Source: Syntrophomonadaceae bacterium
GTDB lineage: Bacteria; Bacillota; Syntrophomonadia; Syntrophomonadales; Syntrophomonadaceae
Assembly: GCA_012520725.1 (NCBI GenBank)
Contig: JAAYNQ010000019.1
Span: forward strand, 1 to 53,478
DNA: 53,478 nucleotides
Direction: 5' to 3'
The notes beneath the pieces are model-generated. The model made no database searches. It worked only from the letters and a program-made list of their open reading frames with translations, and was not told the DNA's origin. The position numbers were made by a program, and so were the translations under genes. This document shows, one piece after another, positions 36,562 to 45,446 of the stretch (the first letter of the stretch is position 1; every line of letters begins with the position of its first letter).

Positions 36562-36882
36562 ATGATTATTTGCACCGCTGAAAGTGTAGCCGGTTACCGG
36601 ACGGTAGAAACCCTGGGTTTAGTACAGGGCAGTTGCATTAAGTCTAAACACCTGGGCAAAGATATCGGAGCGGGCCTAAAATCCCTGGTAGGGGGAGAAC
36701 TAAGGGGTTATAGTGAGCTATTGGAAGAATCCCGGCAAGAAGCTATCAGCAGAATGATTGAACAGGCCGACCGTTTGGGAGCAGATGCCATAATTGCCAT
36801 GCGCTTTGGCAGTTCCCAGGTCATGAGTGGGGCAGCCGAATTTGTAGCCTATGGTACAGCTGTAAAGCTGCTTAAAGCTTAG
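36562..36882 (+). CDS. YbjQ family (UPF0145) protein
   Basis: The 106-aa protein shows the family features ETLGLVQGSCIKSKHLGKDI near the N-terminus, a central GGELRGYSELLEESR helix and the C-terminal ADAIIAMRFGSS and AYGTAVKL strands. Members form pentameric rings of unknown function. ATG 36562 has AAGGAGG upstream and lies 52 bp after the permease, so it may belong to the same transcript. Several Clostridia and Bacilli pair YbjQ proteins with envelope stress genes, but no role can be assigned here. Confidence 0.88.
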   Translation: MIICTAESVAGYRTVETLGLVQGSCIKSKHLGKDIGAGLKSLVGGELRGYSELLEESRQEAISRMIEQADRLGADAIIAMRFGSSQVMSGAAEFVAYGTAVKLLKA

Positions 36883-36904
36883 CCCCAGAACCCGCCCAAA
36901 CCAA

Positions 36905-36943
36905 AGCCTCCAGCCAATTTGATTCTCCCCGGGGCTGGAGGCT
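36905..36943. terminator. Terminator between the converging ybjQ-type and yhaM-type genes
   Basis: AGCCTCCAGCC (36905-36915) pairs perfectly with GGCTGGAGGCT (36933-36943) around a 17-nt loop. In the minus direction a T-rich tail follows; in the plus direction the tail is A-rich. It lies between convergent stops at 36882 and 36953. Confidence 0.7.
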
Positions 36944-36952
36944 AAACACTGC

Positions 36953-37939
36953 TCATTCCTCCTGCTCTGAATAACGATAGCGGGGGGTATAAAACTGCTG
37001 GGCATGAAAGGAATCATAAGGGGTAAAGGGATTATCATTATCTTCATGCTCCTCAATTTTATTAAAAAATACATAAAGCTTGGCATCCAGATCATCCATG
37101 GCATGTAAGAGCAATGCTTCAGGAAAGAGGGGCAAGACCGGGGATCCGAATTCCAGACTGCCATGATGGGATAGAAGCATATTCTTTAACATCTTCTCCA
37201 ATAGTTCCGGAAAAGGTAGTCCTTCCTCCCGCATGTTCTTGATTTCCTGGGACAGCAGTTCATAAGCTAAAACAATATGTCCCACCAGCTTTCCGATTTC
37301 GGTATAGTCAGGCAATACTCCGATCTGGAATTCCTCAATCTTGCCGATATCATGCAATATAGCGCCGGTAATCATCAGGTCCCGATTAATATTGGGATAC
37401 AAGCCGGCGGCTCTATCACATAACTCTGTTACCATAAGGGTATGTTCAATCAATCCTCCAATATAATTATGATGAACTGCTTTAGCCGCCGGAGCTTTGG
37501 AAAATAATTCCCAGCGAGCAGAAGTGAATATCCTTTCCAGAAGCTTTTTCATATGGGGATCGCTTATGCTAGCTATCTTGGCTTCCAAATCACGCCTGAG
37601 TTCTTGGATTTTACGGTCCGGGCTTTTCATATAGGCCTGAGGATCTTCCTCCAATACCTTGATGCGCTTGGCGGTAACCTGGACTTGTTGGTTGTAAATG
37701 CCCATGTCTCCTAACAGGCCAATTACTGCGCCGGTCTCCACCACCCCCGCCTGCTGGCAGCTATCCCACACTACTGCTTTCATTTCACCGCTCTTATCGC
37801 TAATCTGCAAATGGGTTATATTTTTACCTTCCCTGGTTTTGCGGATGCTTTTATCCTTAACCAGATATTTACCCCAAAACTGGGTTCCGGCAGGTAATCC
37901 TTTGATTTCCTTGATGGTAAAAGGTCCTTTGTTTTTCAA
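36953..37939 (-). CDS. yhaM: YhaM-type 3'-5' exoribonuclease (OB fold + HD domain)
   Basis: The 328-aa protein has an N-terminal OB-fold nucleic-acid-binding domain (about 10-100, with ITHLQISDKSGEMKAVVWD). A C-terminal HD phosphohydrolase domain has H166 in GGLIEHTLMV and HDIGK at 196-200. YhaM trims short RNA or DNA 3' ends. The length is close to the 314 aa of B. subtilis YhaM. The start is TTG 37939, with AGGGGA upstream. It lies 25 bp after the radical SAM gene, in the same direction. Confidence 0.9.
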   Translation of the reverse strand: MKNKGPFTIKEIKGLPAGTQFWGKYLVKDKSIRKTREGKNITHLQISDKSGEMKAVVWDSCQQAGVVETGAVIGLLGDMGIYNQQVQVTAKRIKVLEEDPQAYMKSPDRKIQELRRDLEAKIASISDPHMKKLLERIFTSARWELFSKAPAAKAVHHNYIGGLIEHTLMVTELCDRAAGLYPNINRDLMITGAILHDIGKIEEFQIGVLPDYTEIGKLVGHIVLAYELLSQEIKNMREEGLPFPELLEKMLKNMLLSHHGSLEFGSPVLPLFPEALLLHAMDDLDAKLYVFFNKIEEHEDNDNPFTPYDSFHAQQFYTPRYRYSEQEE

Positions 37940-37964
37940 TATTCCCCTACTCCTTTAGTTTGCT

Positions 37965-39218
37965 TTACTCCGTTACAGTCTTGGGATGAGAATAAGATCC
38001 CAGCTTTACCTGGGGAAGCTCTTTTTTTATGATTTCTAAAAAAGAGACAATTCCCATTCCAACACCATCTCCTGCTATGTTTTGCCATAAGTATTCGGGA
38101 TCAATGTTTAGGTTTCTTAATTGTATCATGTCCACCGGGTTCTGTTGTACGAAAGTTAAAAGGGCTTCCAGCTCTTGCTCCCGATCAGTAAAGCCGGGAT
38201 AAACCAGAAGATTTAGCGATACCAGTACTCCTTGCTCTTTGGCATAGTTAATGGACCTGCTTAAATCCGACCAGGTATAATTCCGGGGTCTGTGATAGCG
38301 CAGGTAGTTTTCCTCCCAGCAAGAAAATATAGTTACTCGCATGGAATCCAAACCCGCATCACAAATCTTTTTTATGCCCTGGGTGTAGCCGGCATTGGTA
38401 TTCATATTGATGGTTCCCAATCCCGTTTTATTCCGTATTATTCTAATGGCTTGGGACAGGGTAGCTGCATTAAGACTGGGCTCTCCTTCACAGCCCTGTC
38501 CAAAACTGATAATGGCTTCCCGGGCTTTGGCCAGGTGTTCCCATCCAAGCTGGGCAATCTCCTCCACATCGGGTCTAAAGTTCAAACGATTCTGCGGAGA
38601 AGCGAAAGGACCGTGCTTTTCAGATATACAGGCCAGGCAATCGGCATTGCACAGGGGCATGGAGGGTATTCCCCCTTCCCAGCGCTGGTAAAAAATATTC
38701 TGAGCCGTATAACAACCATATTCCAGGGAACATTTGGCTAACTGTTGCAAAACCCGATTGCCGGGGTACTTTTTTTGCATCCGTTGGATTTTGGCAGGCA
38801 GGTCCTCGCTATTATAGTTTTTGGGATGCCATTTCCGGTGTTCATCCGATTGTATGGCTGCTACATAAATTTTATCCTGGTGCCAGGCTACTGCGGCATA
38901 TCCATATAAAGGCAGTTGGACATCTTTTTGCTGACGTACTGCAGCTGGAAGCAAGGTGCGGGTAAAGCCCTGGGGTAATAAGGCGGCTACTGCACTAATG
39001 CTCGAACCGCCCGGATACTCCAGCAGTTTAAGCTGATTCTCTTCATCCAAACCCACGGGCAAGTATCCGGGTAAAGAAAGGAGACTGGCTCCCGGGGGAA
39101 GCGGCATCATTTCTGCTCTTTCTGGTTCCACCCATTGAGATCCGCTCTGTCCCAGCATGGTCAAGGTTGGACAATCCAATAGATTTCCTTCCTGGTCGGC
39201 ATATAAAGTATAATACAT
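37965..39218 (-). CDS. Radical SAM protein with unusual 190-residue N-terminal region
   Basis: The 417-aa protein carries the radical SAM cluster motif C190-x3-C194-x2-C197 (LCNADCLACIS). GQGCEGEPSLN supplies the glycine-rich SAM-binding stretch, and a TIM-barrel-like C-terminal half follows. The first 190 residues are not part of the core. Residues 1-125 look like a beta-rich domain, followed by a helix and C163-x5-C169 just before the cluster motif. I do not know the substrate. It sits between the LysM/M23 endopeptidase and the YhaM-type exonuclease, with ATG 39218 behind AGGAG. There is no nearby precursor peptide or partner enzyme that would indicate a RiPP or cofactor pathway. Confidence 0.85.
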   Translation of the reverse strand: MYYTLYADQEGNLLDCPTLTMLGQSGSQWVEPERAEMMPLPPGASLLSLPGYLPVGLDEENQLKLLEYPGGSSISAVAALLPQGFTRTLLPAAVRQQKDVQLPLYGYAAVAWHQDKIYVAAIQSDEHRKWHPKNYNSEDLPAKIQRMQKKYPGNRVLQQLAKCSLEYGCYTAQNIFYQRWEGGIPSMPLCNADCLACISEKHGPFASPQNRLNFRPDVEEIAQLGWEHLAKAREAIISFGQGCEGEPSLNAATLSQAIRIIRNKTGLGTINMNTNAGYTQGIKKICDAGLDSMRVTIFSCWEENYLRYHRPRNYTWSDLSRSINYAKEQGVLVSLNLLVYPGFTDREQELEALLTFVQQNPVDMIQLRNLNIDPEYLWQNIAGDGVGMGIVSFLEIIKKELPQVKLGSYSHPKTVTE

Positions 39219-39331
39219 TATCTTCTCCTATCCACGTTCTTGTTTAATGGTGAAAGGTAAACTACATTAAAAAGCCTGCTTAATTATTGCCCTGGGTTCT
39301 CTATACTATAGGTTATATTATCCCTGGACAT

Positions 39332-39355
39332 AAAAAAAGCCCCTTTTTAAGGGGC
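39332..39355 (-). terminator. Terminator after the LysM/M23 gene
   Basis: In the minus transcript GCCCCTT pairs with AAGGGGC around a 3-nt loop, followed by seven T. It begins 8 bp past the stop of the M23 gene. Confidence 0.9.
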
Positions 39356-39363
39356 AAGAGCTG

Positions 39364-40227
39364 TTAATAGCGCAGGTATTTTATGGGGTTGTCGTTTTCA
39401 CCGTCGATCTTAACTTCAAAATGAAGATGGGGGCCGGTAGTTCTCCCGGTCATACCGATGGTAGCTATAGGCTGTCCTCGGACCACATAATCGTTCTTGT
39501 TTACCAAAATTTTTTGACAATGTGCATACATACTCTCTTTGCCATCCGGGTGTTCGATTACCACTGTTTTGCCGTAAATGGCTTGATTGCCTGTAAAGGT
39601 CACCTTTCCCGCTGCTGCTGCCTTGATGGCATCTCCTATATCGCCGGCAATATCAATTCCGTGATGAAAGCCAGATTTTCGCCAGCCATAAGGGGAAGTA
39701 ATGCTTCCTGTTACCGGCCAGGCCATCATTACGGTGCTGAAACCAGCATAGCTGCGGGAAGGCTGAACGGCCAAGGCGCTAACACTGCTGGTGCTGTCCG
39801 GAACCACTATTCTCTTGCCGATTTGCAGATTACGGGGATTTATATCCGGATTGGCCTGGGATAATTGGCTCAAGGATACCTCATAGCGAGCGGCAATTCC
39901 CCACAGAGTATCTCCGGCTTTTATTGTATGTACCCGGGATCTATGATAGGGAATCTCCAGTATCTGTCCTACAGATAGGGCACAGTTTCTATCCAGCCCA
40001 TTGATAATTCTCAGCATTTCCAAATCGACTTTGAATTTCCGGGATATGTCCCACAGGGTATCCCCTTTGCTAACCTGATACATTCTCATTTTGCTGTCGG
40101 TAGGTACACTCCGGGGGCTACCAGAAGGCATAAAGTTTCCCGGATTCAATGCTGCCATAACCGGAGCCACCAGGCAGGTTAAGATAAGGAGACAGATCAC
40201 CAGCGAACTTATCCACCTATTATTCAC
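39364..40227 (-). CDS. LysM-M23 peptidoglycan endopeptidase
   Basis: The 287-aa protein is a secreted or anchored wall hydrolase. A signal peptide (about 1-26, ending PVMA) is followed by two LysM peptidoglycan-binding domains (about 48-93 and 98-143) and a LytM/M23 metallopeptidase domain (about 172-285). The zinc ligands are visible as H188-x3-D192 (FHHGIDIA) and H267-L-H269 (GPHLHFEV). All catalytic residues are present, so it should be active rather than a regulator. GTG 40227 has GAGAGGTG upstream. It is separated from rho by a terminator. A sporulation role is possible, since no spoIIQ was found in its usual place, but it lacks the SpoIIQ layout. Confidence 0.92.
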   Translation of the reverse strand: MNNRWISSLVICLLILTCLVAPVMAALNPGNFMPSGSPRSVPTDSKMRMYQVSKGDTLWDISRKFKVDLEMLRIINGLDRNCALSVGQILEIPYHRSRVHTIKAGDTLWGIAARYEVSLSQLSQANPDINPRNLQIGKRIVVPDSTSSVSALAVQPSRSYAGFSTVMMAWPVTGSITSPYGWRKSGFHHGIDIAGDIGDAIKAAAAGKVTFTGNQAIYGKTVVIEHPDGKESMYAHCQKILVNKNDYVVRGQPIATIGMTGRTTGPHLHFEVKIDGENDNPIKYLRY

Positions 40228-40255
40228 TTATTTTCACCTCTCATTTCCGTAGACA

Positions 40256-40278
40256 CAAAAAAAGGGCCTACTGACCCT
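40256..40278 (-). terminator. Rho-independent terminator after rho
   Basis: AGGGTC pairs with GGCCCT (one T-G pair) in the minus transcript, followed by seven or more T, about 40 bp past the rho stop. Confidence 0.75.
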
Positions 40279-40318
40279 AATTTTTCACATAAATGGAGGC
40301 TTTTATTCATTAATATTT

Positions 40319-41596
40319 TTAGTAAGCTTTATGGGCATAATCTTTTTTGCCGAATACAATAGGAGCGGCCCGGATCAAATCCTCATTGGAACTGGTTTTC
40401 TTAATAGTATCCAGAATGATCTGCATGGTTTCCACTTGATTATAATCATTAAACATATTGCGTAAGTTCCAGGTTAGATCCATTTCTTCCGGAGTGAAGA
40501 GCAGTTCTTCCTTCCTGGTTCCGGAGCGTTTGACCTCAATGGCCGGGAAGATCCGGCGCTCAGCCAGTTTCCGGTCCAGATACAGATCCATATTGCCGCG
40601 GCCTTTAAATTCTTCGAATATAACATCATCCATCCTGGAGCCGGTCTCAACCAGGGCGGTAGCAATGATGGTCAGGCTGCCACCTTCTTCAATATTCCGC
40701 GCCGCACCGAAAAAGCGCTTGGGTTTATCCAGAGAAGCCGGGTCAATACCCCCGGACAGGGTACGCCCACTGGGGGGAACTACCAGGTTATGGGCCCGGG
40801 CTAAACGGGTTACACTGTCCATAAGTATAACCACGTCCTTTTTGTGCTCTACCAGGCGCTTGGCCCTTTCCAATACCATTTCCGTTACCTTAACATGATT
40901 TTCCGGCGGTTCATCAAAGGTGGAGGCTACTACCTCGGCTTTGGTGGAACGCTGCATATCGGTAACCTCTTCCGGTCTTTCATCTACCAGCAAGATAAAT
41001 AAATCAATTTCCGGATGATTAGCACTGATACCCTGGGCTATCTTCTGCAATAGCATGGTCTTGCCCGCCTTAGGAGGAGCCACAATCAACCCCCTCTGAC
41101 CTTTTCCTATAGGGGATATTAAGTCGATGACCCGGGTGGATATTTCTTCACTACTGGTTTCCAGGATAATTCTTTCAGTAGGATAAAGGGGGGTTAGAGT
41201 ATCAAAGTGGACTCTTTTGATAGACTCTTCCGGTGGAAATCCGTTGACTTCTTCTACCCTCAATAAGGCAAAAAACTTTTCGTTATCTTTGGGTGGTCTT
41301 ACCTGTCCCGCCACTTTATCGCCGGTTTTTAACTCAAATTTTCTTATCTGAGAGGGTGAAACATATATATCCTCGTGGCTGGGCAGATACCCAAAAGGCC
41401 TTAAGAAGCCATAACCGTCCTGCATTATCTCCAACACACCCTGGGCTTGCAGTAGTTGGTCCGATTTGGTCAGAACCTTGGTAATTTCAAATATCAATTC
41501 CTTCTTCCTGAGTTTAGAATAGCCAGTAAGATTATTTTCCCGCGCTATCTGATATAGTTCCAGCATAGTCTTATGTTCCAATTCGGATATATTCAT
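40319..41596 (-). CDS. rho: Transcription termination factor Rho
   Basis: Rho is a hexameric RNA helicase that terminates untranslated transcripts. The 425-aa chain has an N-terminal Rho_N helical bundle (about 1-45), an RNA-binding cold-shock-like domain with the RNP1-like GYGFLRP (61-67), and an ATPase domain with Walker A APPKAGKT (173-180). It is compact, without the large N-terminal insertions of some high-GC species. ATG 41596 has AGGGGGA upstream. The 269-bp leader before it is long for this window. The neighbour glpX upstream is as in Bacillus. Confidence 0.98.
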   Translation of the reverse strand: MNISELEHKTMLELYQIARENNLTGYSKLRKKELIFEITKVLTKSDQLLQAQGVLEIMQDGYGFLRPFGYLPSHEDIYVSPSQIRKFELKTGDKVAGQVRPPKDNEKFFALLRVEEVNGFPPEESIKRVHFDTLTPLYPTERIILETSSEEISTRVIDLISPIGKGQRGLIVAPPKAGKTMLLQKIAQGISANHPEIDLFILLVDERPEEVTDMQRSTKAEVVASTFDEPPENHVKVTEMVLERAKRLVEHKKDVVILMDSVTRLARAHNLVVPPSGRTLSGGIDPASLDKPKRFFGAARNIEEGGSLTIIATALVETGSRMDDVIFEEFKGRGNMDLYLDRKLAERRIFPAIEVKRSGTRKEELLFTPEEMDLTWNLRNMFNDYNQVETMQIILDTIKKTSSNEDLIRAAPIVFGKKDYAHKAY

Positions 41597-41865
41597 TTTA
41601 TCCCCCTTCCACGCTAATCACCGGCTATTGATTGCCCATCTCCGCTATGGTTGAGCATTAACGCGCCATTGGCTTAGCGCTAACATACCATTAAATAGTT
41701 CTTTATTAATATCAATTATCAATTGTGACTAAAATTGAATTTGCCCAAGACATGAATTTGTGTGCTACATCAGCGGCAGGCTGGCTCACTGATATGACTA
41801 ACCATGTTGAGTGCTCAATAATAAGTATACCATCATTTTGCAAAAATAATCCTAAAATTTTATCT
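41597..41865 (-). other. Long rho leader / intergenic region
   Basis: No ORF is visible. I noticed short symmetries such as TTGAG-CA-CTCAA at about 41809-41820 and several TTGATA-like hexamers, but no clean promoter, terminator or known RNA motif. A long leader suits autoregulation by Rho, which is inference. Confidence 0.35.
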
Positions 41866-42861
41866 TTAATCTAATCTTAACTTGATTCTTTGGTCCTTGA
41901 AAAGAGGTTTTTTATCCAGATGATGGTCGGCGGTAATATGCCTAATAGTTCCGGATAGGCTTCTCATCACCAAAGTCTCAGTAACCGCTCGACGTTGATG
42001 ATATCTGACTCCTTTCAGCAAAAAGGAATCGGTAATACCAGTAGCCACAAATATAACATCTTCCGATTGTATCAAATCATCCATGGTGAACAGCCGGTTA
42101 ACGTCCTTAACGCCCATCTCATGACAGCGCCGGATTTCTTCTTTTGCTTCTTCTCCTTCCGGATACAGCCGGGCCTGAAAATCCCCCCCCATACACTTTA
42201 GAGCGGCAGCGGTTATAACTCCTTCTGGAGCTCCGCCAATTCCCATCAATATATCCACCCCGGAATCCGGATATGCTGCTGCTACTCCCGGAGATACATC
42301 CCCGTCACTTATCAATTTGATTCTGGCTCCTGCTCGCCTGACCTCTTCAATAATGTTTTCATGCCGGGGCCGGTCCAGAATTACTACTGTAATTTCACTG
42401 ATCAATTTATGTAGAGCCCTGGCTGCCTGCTGCAGATTCTCTTTTATGGGGGCATCCAAAAATATTCGTCCTTTGCATTCCGGACCCACAGCAATCTTGT
42501 TCATATACATATCGGGGGCATGCAACATGGTACCTCTTGGGGCAGCAGCCAATACGGCAATGGCACCAGTACCTCCTTTAGCCACAATATTGGTACCTTC
42601 CAATGGATCTACCGCTATGTCTACCTTGGGAGGTACCCCTATACCTACTCGTTCCCCTATGAATAACATGGGGGCTTCATCCATTTCTCCTTCGCCGATC
42701 ACTACTACCCCGTCAATGGAAACGGTATCAAACATTACTCTCATGGCAGTTACTGCAGCATCGTCAGCCGCTTCTTTATCTCCCTTGCCAACCCAACGAG
42801 CAGCAGCCAGAGCTGCTGCTTCAGTTACTCTAGCAAACTCAAGCGCTAATTCTCTTTCCAA
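41866..42861 (-). CDS. glpX: Fructose-1,6-bisphosphatase class II (GlpX)
   Basis: GlpX hydrolyses fructose 1,6-bisphosphate to fructose 6-phosphate in gluconeogenesis. The 331-aa chain opens with LERELALEFARVTEAAALAA and has the metal-binding GEGEMDEAPML region, DPLEGTN and GIGGAPEGVITAAAL. I take TTG 42861 as start because GGAGGG lies 6 nt before it and the protein then begins as its relatives do. A further 42 bp upstream are open but overlap the end of fsa. Present together with fba, it implies a gluconeogenic flow. Bacillus has murAB between fsa and glpX; it is missing here. Confidence 0.95.
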   Translation of the reverse strand: MERELALEFARVTEAAALAAARWVGKGDKEAADDAAVTAMRVMFDTVSIDGVVVIGEGEMDEAPMLFIGERVGIGVPPKVDIAVDPLEGTNIVAKGGTGAIAVLAAAPRGTMLHAPDMYMNKIAVGPECKGRIFLDAPIKENLQQAARALHKLISEITVVILDRPRHENIIEEVRRAGARIKLISDGDVSPGVAAAYPDSGVDILMGIGGAPEGVITAAALKCMGGDFQARLYPEGEEAKEEIRRCHEMGVKDVNRLFTMDDLIQSEDVIFVATGITDSFLLKGVRYHQRRAVTETLVMRSLSGTIRHITADHHLDKKPLFKDQRIKLRLD

Positions 42862-42880
42862 ATCAAACCCTCCGTTCCAA

Positions 42881-43522
42881 TTAAAAGACCTGTTTCCAAT
42901 CATTTATGAATCTTTCGATACCGGCCTCAGTCAGTGGGTGTTTTATCATTTGTTTTATGACCTGGTAAGGAATAGTGGCAATATGAGCACCTAAGCGGGC
43001 ACACTCCAGTACATGCAGGGGGTGTCTGATACTGGCGGCGATAACTTCGGTTTCCAGAGCATACTGCTTAAACACCGTCATAATATCCTCCAGCAGAATC
43101 AACCCGCTGTTACCGATATCATCCACCCGACCTAAAAAGGGACTGACGAAACTAGCTCCAGATCTAGCTGCCAGCAAGGCTTGATGGGCAGAAAAAACCA
43201 GGGTGGCATTAGTAGCTATACCTAAACCTTTAAAAGCATGAATAACCTTTAATCCCGTTTCTGAAAGAGGCACTTTGATAACTACATTAGGGTGGATGGC
43301 TGCTAATTCCCGTCCTTCCCTTACCATATCATGGTAATCCAGGCTTATTACTTCTGCACTTATGGGTCCGTTCACAATGCCGCAGATTTCCTGTATTACT
43401 TGGTGATAATCCCTTCCTTCCTTGGCTATCAAGGTGGGATTGGTAGTGACCCCGGCCAAAAATCCCATCTCATTAATCTCCTTGATTTCCTCTATGTTGG
43501 CGGTATCAATAAATATCTTCAA
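42881..43522 (-). CDS. fsa: Transaldolase / fructose-6-phosphate aldolase-like protein
   Basis: The 213-aa enzyme belongs to the small transaldolase group (TalC/FSA, like B. subtilis YwjH). The Schiff-base lysine is K83 in [12 protein letters not shown], and the opening [14 protein letters not shown] is diagnostic. Whether the reaction is transaldolase or fructose-6-phosphate aldolase cannot be decided by sequence reading alone. The start is TTG 43522, with AAGGAGG upstream. It lies 37 bp after fba and 19 bp before glpX, so these three carbohydrate genes are co-transcribed. Confidence 0.9.
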   Translation of the reverse strand: MKIFIDTANIEEIKEINEMGFLAGVTTNPTLIAKEGRDYHQVIQEICGIVNGPISAEVISLDYHDMVREGRELAAIHPNVVIKVPLSETGLKVIHAFKGLGIATNATLVFSAHQALLAARSGASFVSPFLGRVDDIGNSGLILLEDIMTVFKQYALETEVIAASIRHPLHVLECARLGAHIATIPYQVIKQMIKHPLTEAGIERFINDWKQVF

Positions 43523-43559
43523 TAACCATCCTCCTTTCCATAACTACTGCTTACGCTAT

Positions 43560-44417
43560 TTACCATGCTCTTTCACTGCTGCCGAAGACCCTTATTTTTT
43601 GGCGTATGGTCTCTATCGCTACTTCCCGGGCTGGCCCCAATATCTGGCGAGGATCAATTTCCTTGGGTTTTTCTGACATTACCTGGCGCATAGCACCCAC
43701 AAAGGCTTCGCGAATATTAGTATCAATATTCACCTTACGCACTCCCAGTTTAATGGCTTGCTGTATGGTTTCATCCGGCACTCCAGAAGAACCATGCAGT
43801 ACAATTGGAATATTGACCAGGCTCTTGATTTTTTGAAGTCGTTCCAAATCCAGCCTTGGTTCTCCTTTGTATTGTCCATGAGCGGTACCGATAGCAACAG
43901 CCAGGCTTTTAATACCGGTCTGTTCTACAAAATACTTAGCTTCCTCGGGGTCAGTATACATGGCTTCTTTTTCACTTACATGAATATCATCCTCGGTTCC
44001 ACCTATTTTGCCCAATTCTGCTTCTACCGAGACCCCTATCGGCCGGGCGATTTCCAGTACTTTTTTGCTCATAGCAATATTTTCTTCCAGGGGCAGCTTG
44101 GATCCGTCGTACATTACGGAAGTAAAGCCGCTACGAATACATCTTATCACCTGCTCAAAATCAGTGCCGTGATCCAAATGCAAAGCGATGGGAACCCGGC
44201 TGGACTCTGCCGCTAATTTGACTAAACCGGTCAAAAAGGTCAGCCCGGCATATTTTATAGCTCCCTGACTGGCTTGCATGATAACCGGAGCCTGTTCTTT
44301 TTCTGCCGCCGTCATTATGGCCTGTACTATCTCCATGTTGTTGGCATTAAAGGCTCCTACGGCATACCCGCCTTTTTCCGCTCGTTCCAGCAGTTCATCC
44401 ACTGTTACCAGTGCCAT
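43560..44417 (-). CDS. fba: Class II fructose-bisphosphate aldolase
   Basis: This zinc enzyme cleaves or forms fructose 1,6-bisphosphate. The 285-aa chain carries the zinc and catalytic motifs LHLDHGTDFE, VEAELGKIGG, GTAHGQYKG and VLHGSSGVPD. The start is ATG 44417, with AGAGGTG at 7 nt; a GTG 9 bp upstream overlaps the ribosome site. It is followed by fsa and glpX and preceded by spo0F, the order seen in B. subtilis. A tagatose-bisphosphate aldolase is the only close alternative and is unlikely in this context. Confidence 0.96.
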   Translation of the reverse strand: MALVTVDELLERAEKGGYAVGAFNANNMEIVQAIMTAAEKEQAPVIMQASQGAIKYAGLTFLTGLVKLAAESSRVPIALHLDHGTDFEQVIRCIRSGFTSVMYDGSKLPLEENIAMSKKVLEIARPIGVSVEAELGKIGGTEDDIHVSEKEAMYTDPEEAKYFVEQTGIKSLAVAIGTAHGQYKGEPRLDLERLQKIKSLVNIPIVLHGSSGVPDETIQQAIKLGVRKVNIDTNIREAFVGAMRQVMSEKPKEIDPRQILGPAREVAIETIRQKIRVFGSSERAW

Positions 44418-44450
44418 GAAAATCACCTCTTCAATTAATTATAATTATTT

Positions 44451-44813
44451 TTATCTTCCCGCCAGTTTATTTACAATGTCTTTTAAGTTCATAATATCGA
44501 AGGGTTTAGTAACGCATTTTTTAACCCCTGCTTCCAATGCATTTTTGATTACGTCCATTTCTCCATAGGCGGTCATCATTATTATGGACATATCTGGATG
44601 CAGGGAGAGAATCTGTTTTGAGGCTTCCAGACCATTAATATTCGGCATCTTCATATCCATTAAAATAATATCCGGCTGAAATTCTCCCACCTTGTTAATG
44701 GCTTCCCGTCCATCAGCTGCAGTGTTTACTATCCAGTTGTCCTTTTTAAAAAGTTCTTCCAGTAGTCTGCGAACTCCTTTCTGATCATCTACCACCAATA
44801 TCTTCATCTGCAT
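44451..44813 (-). CDS. spo0F: Spo0F-type response regulator
   Basis: A single receiver domain of 120 aa with acidic pair D9-D10, phosphoacceptor D53 (LMDMKMP), T81 (TAYGE) and K103 (TKPFD), and no output domain. In Bacillus, Spo0F passes phosphate from sporulation kinases to Spo0B and then Spo0A. Many Clostridia lack Spo0F or Spo0B and phosphorylate Spo0A directly, so the partner here is uncertain. The assignment rests on length, motifs and the conserved pyrG...spo0F-fba neighbourhood. ATG 44813 has AGGGGA upstream. Confidence 0.88.
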   Translation of the reverse strand: MQMKILVVDDQKGVRRLLEELFKKDNWIVNTAADGREAINKVGEFQPDIILMDMKMPNINGLEASKQILSLHPDMSIIMMTAYGEMDVIKNALEAGVKKCVTKPFDIMNLKDIVNKLAGR

Positions 44814-44867
44814 TAAACTTCCCCTCTCTTTACTGGATACTATCTAATTACCCTAAGCCTGGAATTA

Positions 44868-45446
44868 TTAAATCATCATGCCCGACACCAATAAAGCCAG
44901 AGACAAAAAGGCAATCAGTACCAGAATAAAAAATACCGCTCCCGGCAGAATAAACAAGAAAAAGGCCTGGCTGCTTTGAATCAAAAGGGATTCCCTTATC
45001 CCTATGACTTGTAGTATTACAACCCACAAAAAAGCCAATACAGAAATAGCAGCATTAAAGTTGTTCAGATTTAACAGAGTCAAAGCATACTGTAATGGAG
45101 GAGACAGTATGCCCGGAACAAAAGCAAAAGCCAAGCAGGTCAGAATCCCACGGCCATTGGCTTGCCTATACAACAGTTCTCCCAGCAGATTATATATGGC
45201 TGCTGCAGCTGCCAAAGCCAGCAGAGAAAACAGCAGTCCTAATCCTAAATATACTCCTATATATCCCTGGGGTAAAGGTACCCCCGGCCCCTGATGCAAA
45301 TTAATCCCCAGCTTGATAAGCATATTTCCCAGCACGGTGACGATAAAGGCGGTCAAAGCCATAAGCAAGGGTTGGCTGCTGCTCAAATATCTTAAGGTAG
45401 CCAGGGGCTGAAATACTATACCGTACAAGATCTCAGTAGCGGTCAA
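44868..45446 (-). CDS. Yip1-family membrane protein
   Basis: The 192-aa protein has about five transmembrane helices spread over its whole length, with the FQPLATLRYL opening and polar LLGELLYRQANGRG loop common in bacterial Yip1-domain proteins. Its function is unknown. The start is TTG 45446, overlapping the sppA stop by 4 bp with GGAGGG upstream, so translation is coupled to SppA. It closes the femX-alr-sppA-yip1 cluster; a 54-bp gap then leads to spo0F. Confidence 0.8.
   Translation of the reverse strand: MTATEILYGIVFQPLATLRYLSSSQPLLMALTAFIVTVLGNMLIKLGINLHQGPGVPLPQGYIGVYLGLGLLFSLLALAAAAAIYNLLGELLYRQANGRGILTCLAFAFVPGILSPPLQYALTLLNLNNFNAAISVLAFLWVVILQVIGIRESLLIQSSQAFFLFILPGAVFFILVLIAFLSLALLVSGMMI

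Noticed and set aside
42317-42994. 225-codon plus-strand frame
   Set aside because: Antisense to glpX and the end of fsa. The composition (Ser/Ala/Thr/Pro-rich) is a by-product of codon use on the opposite strand.
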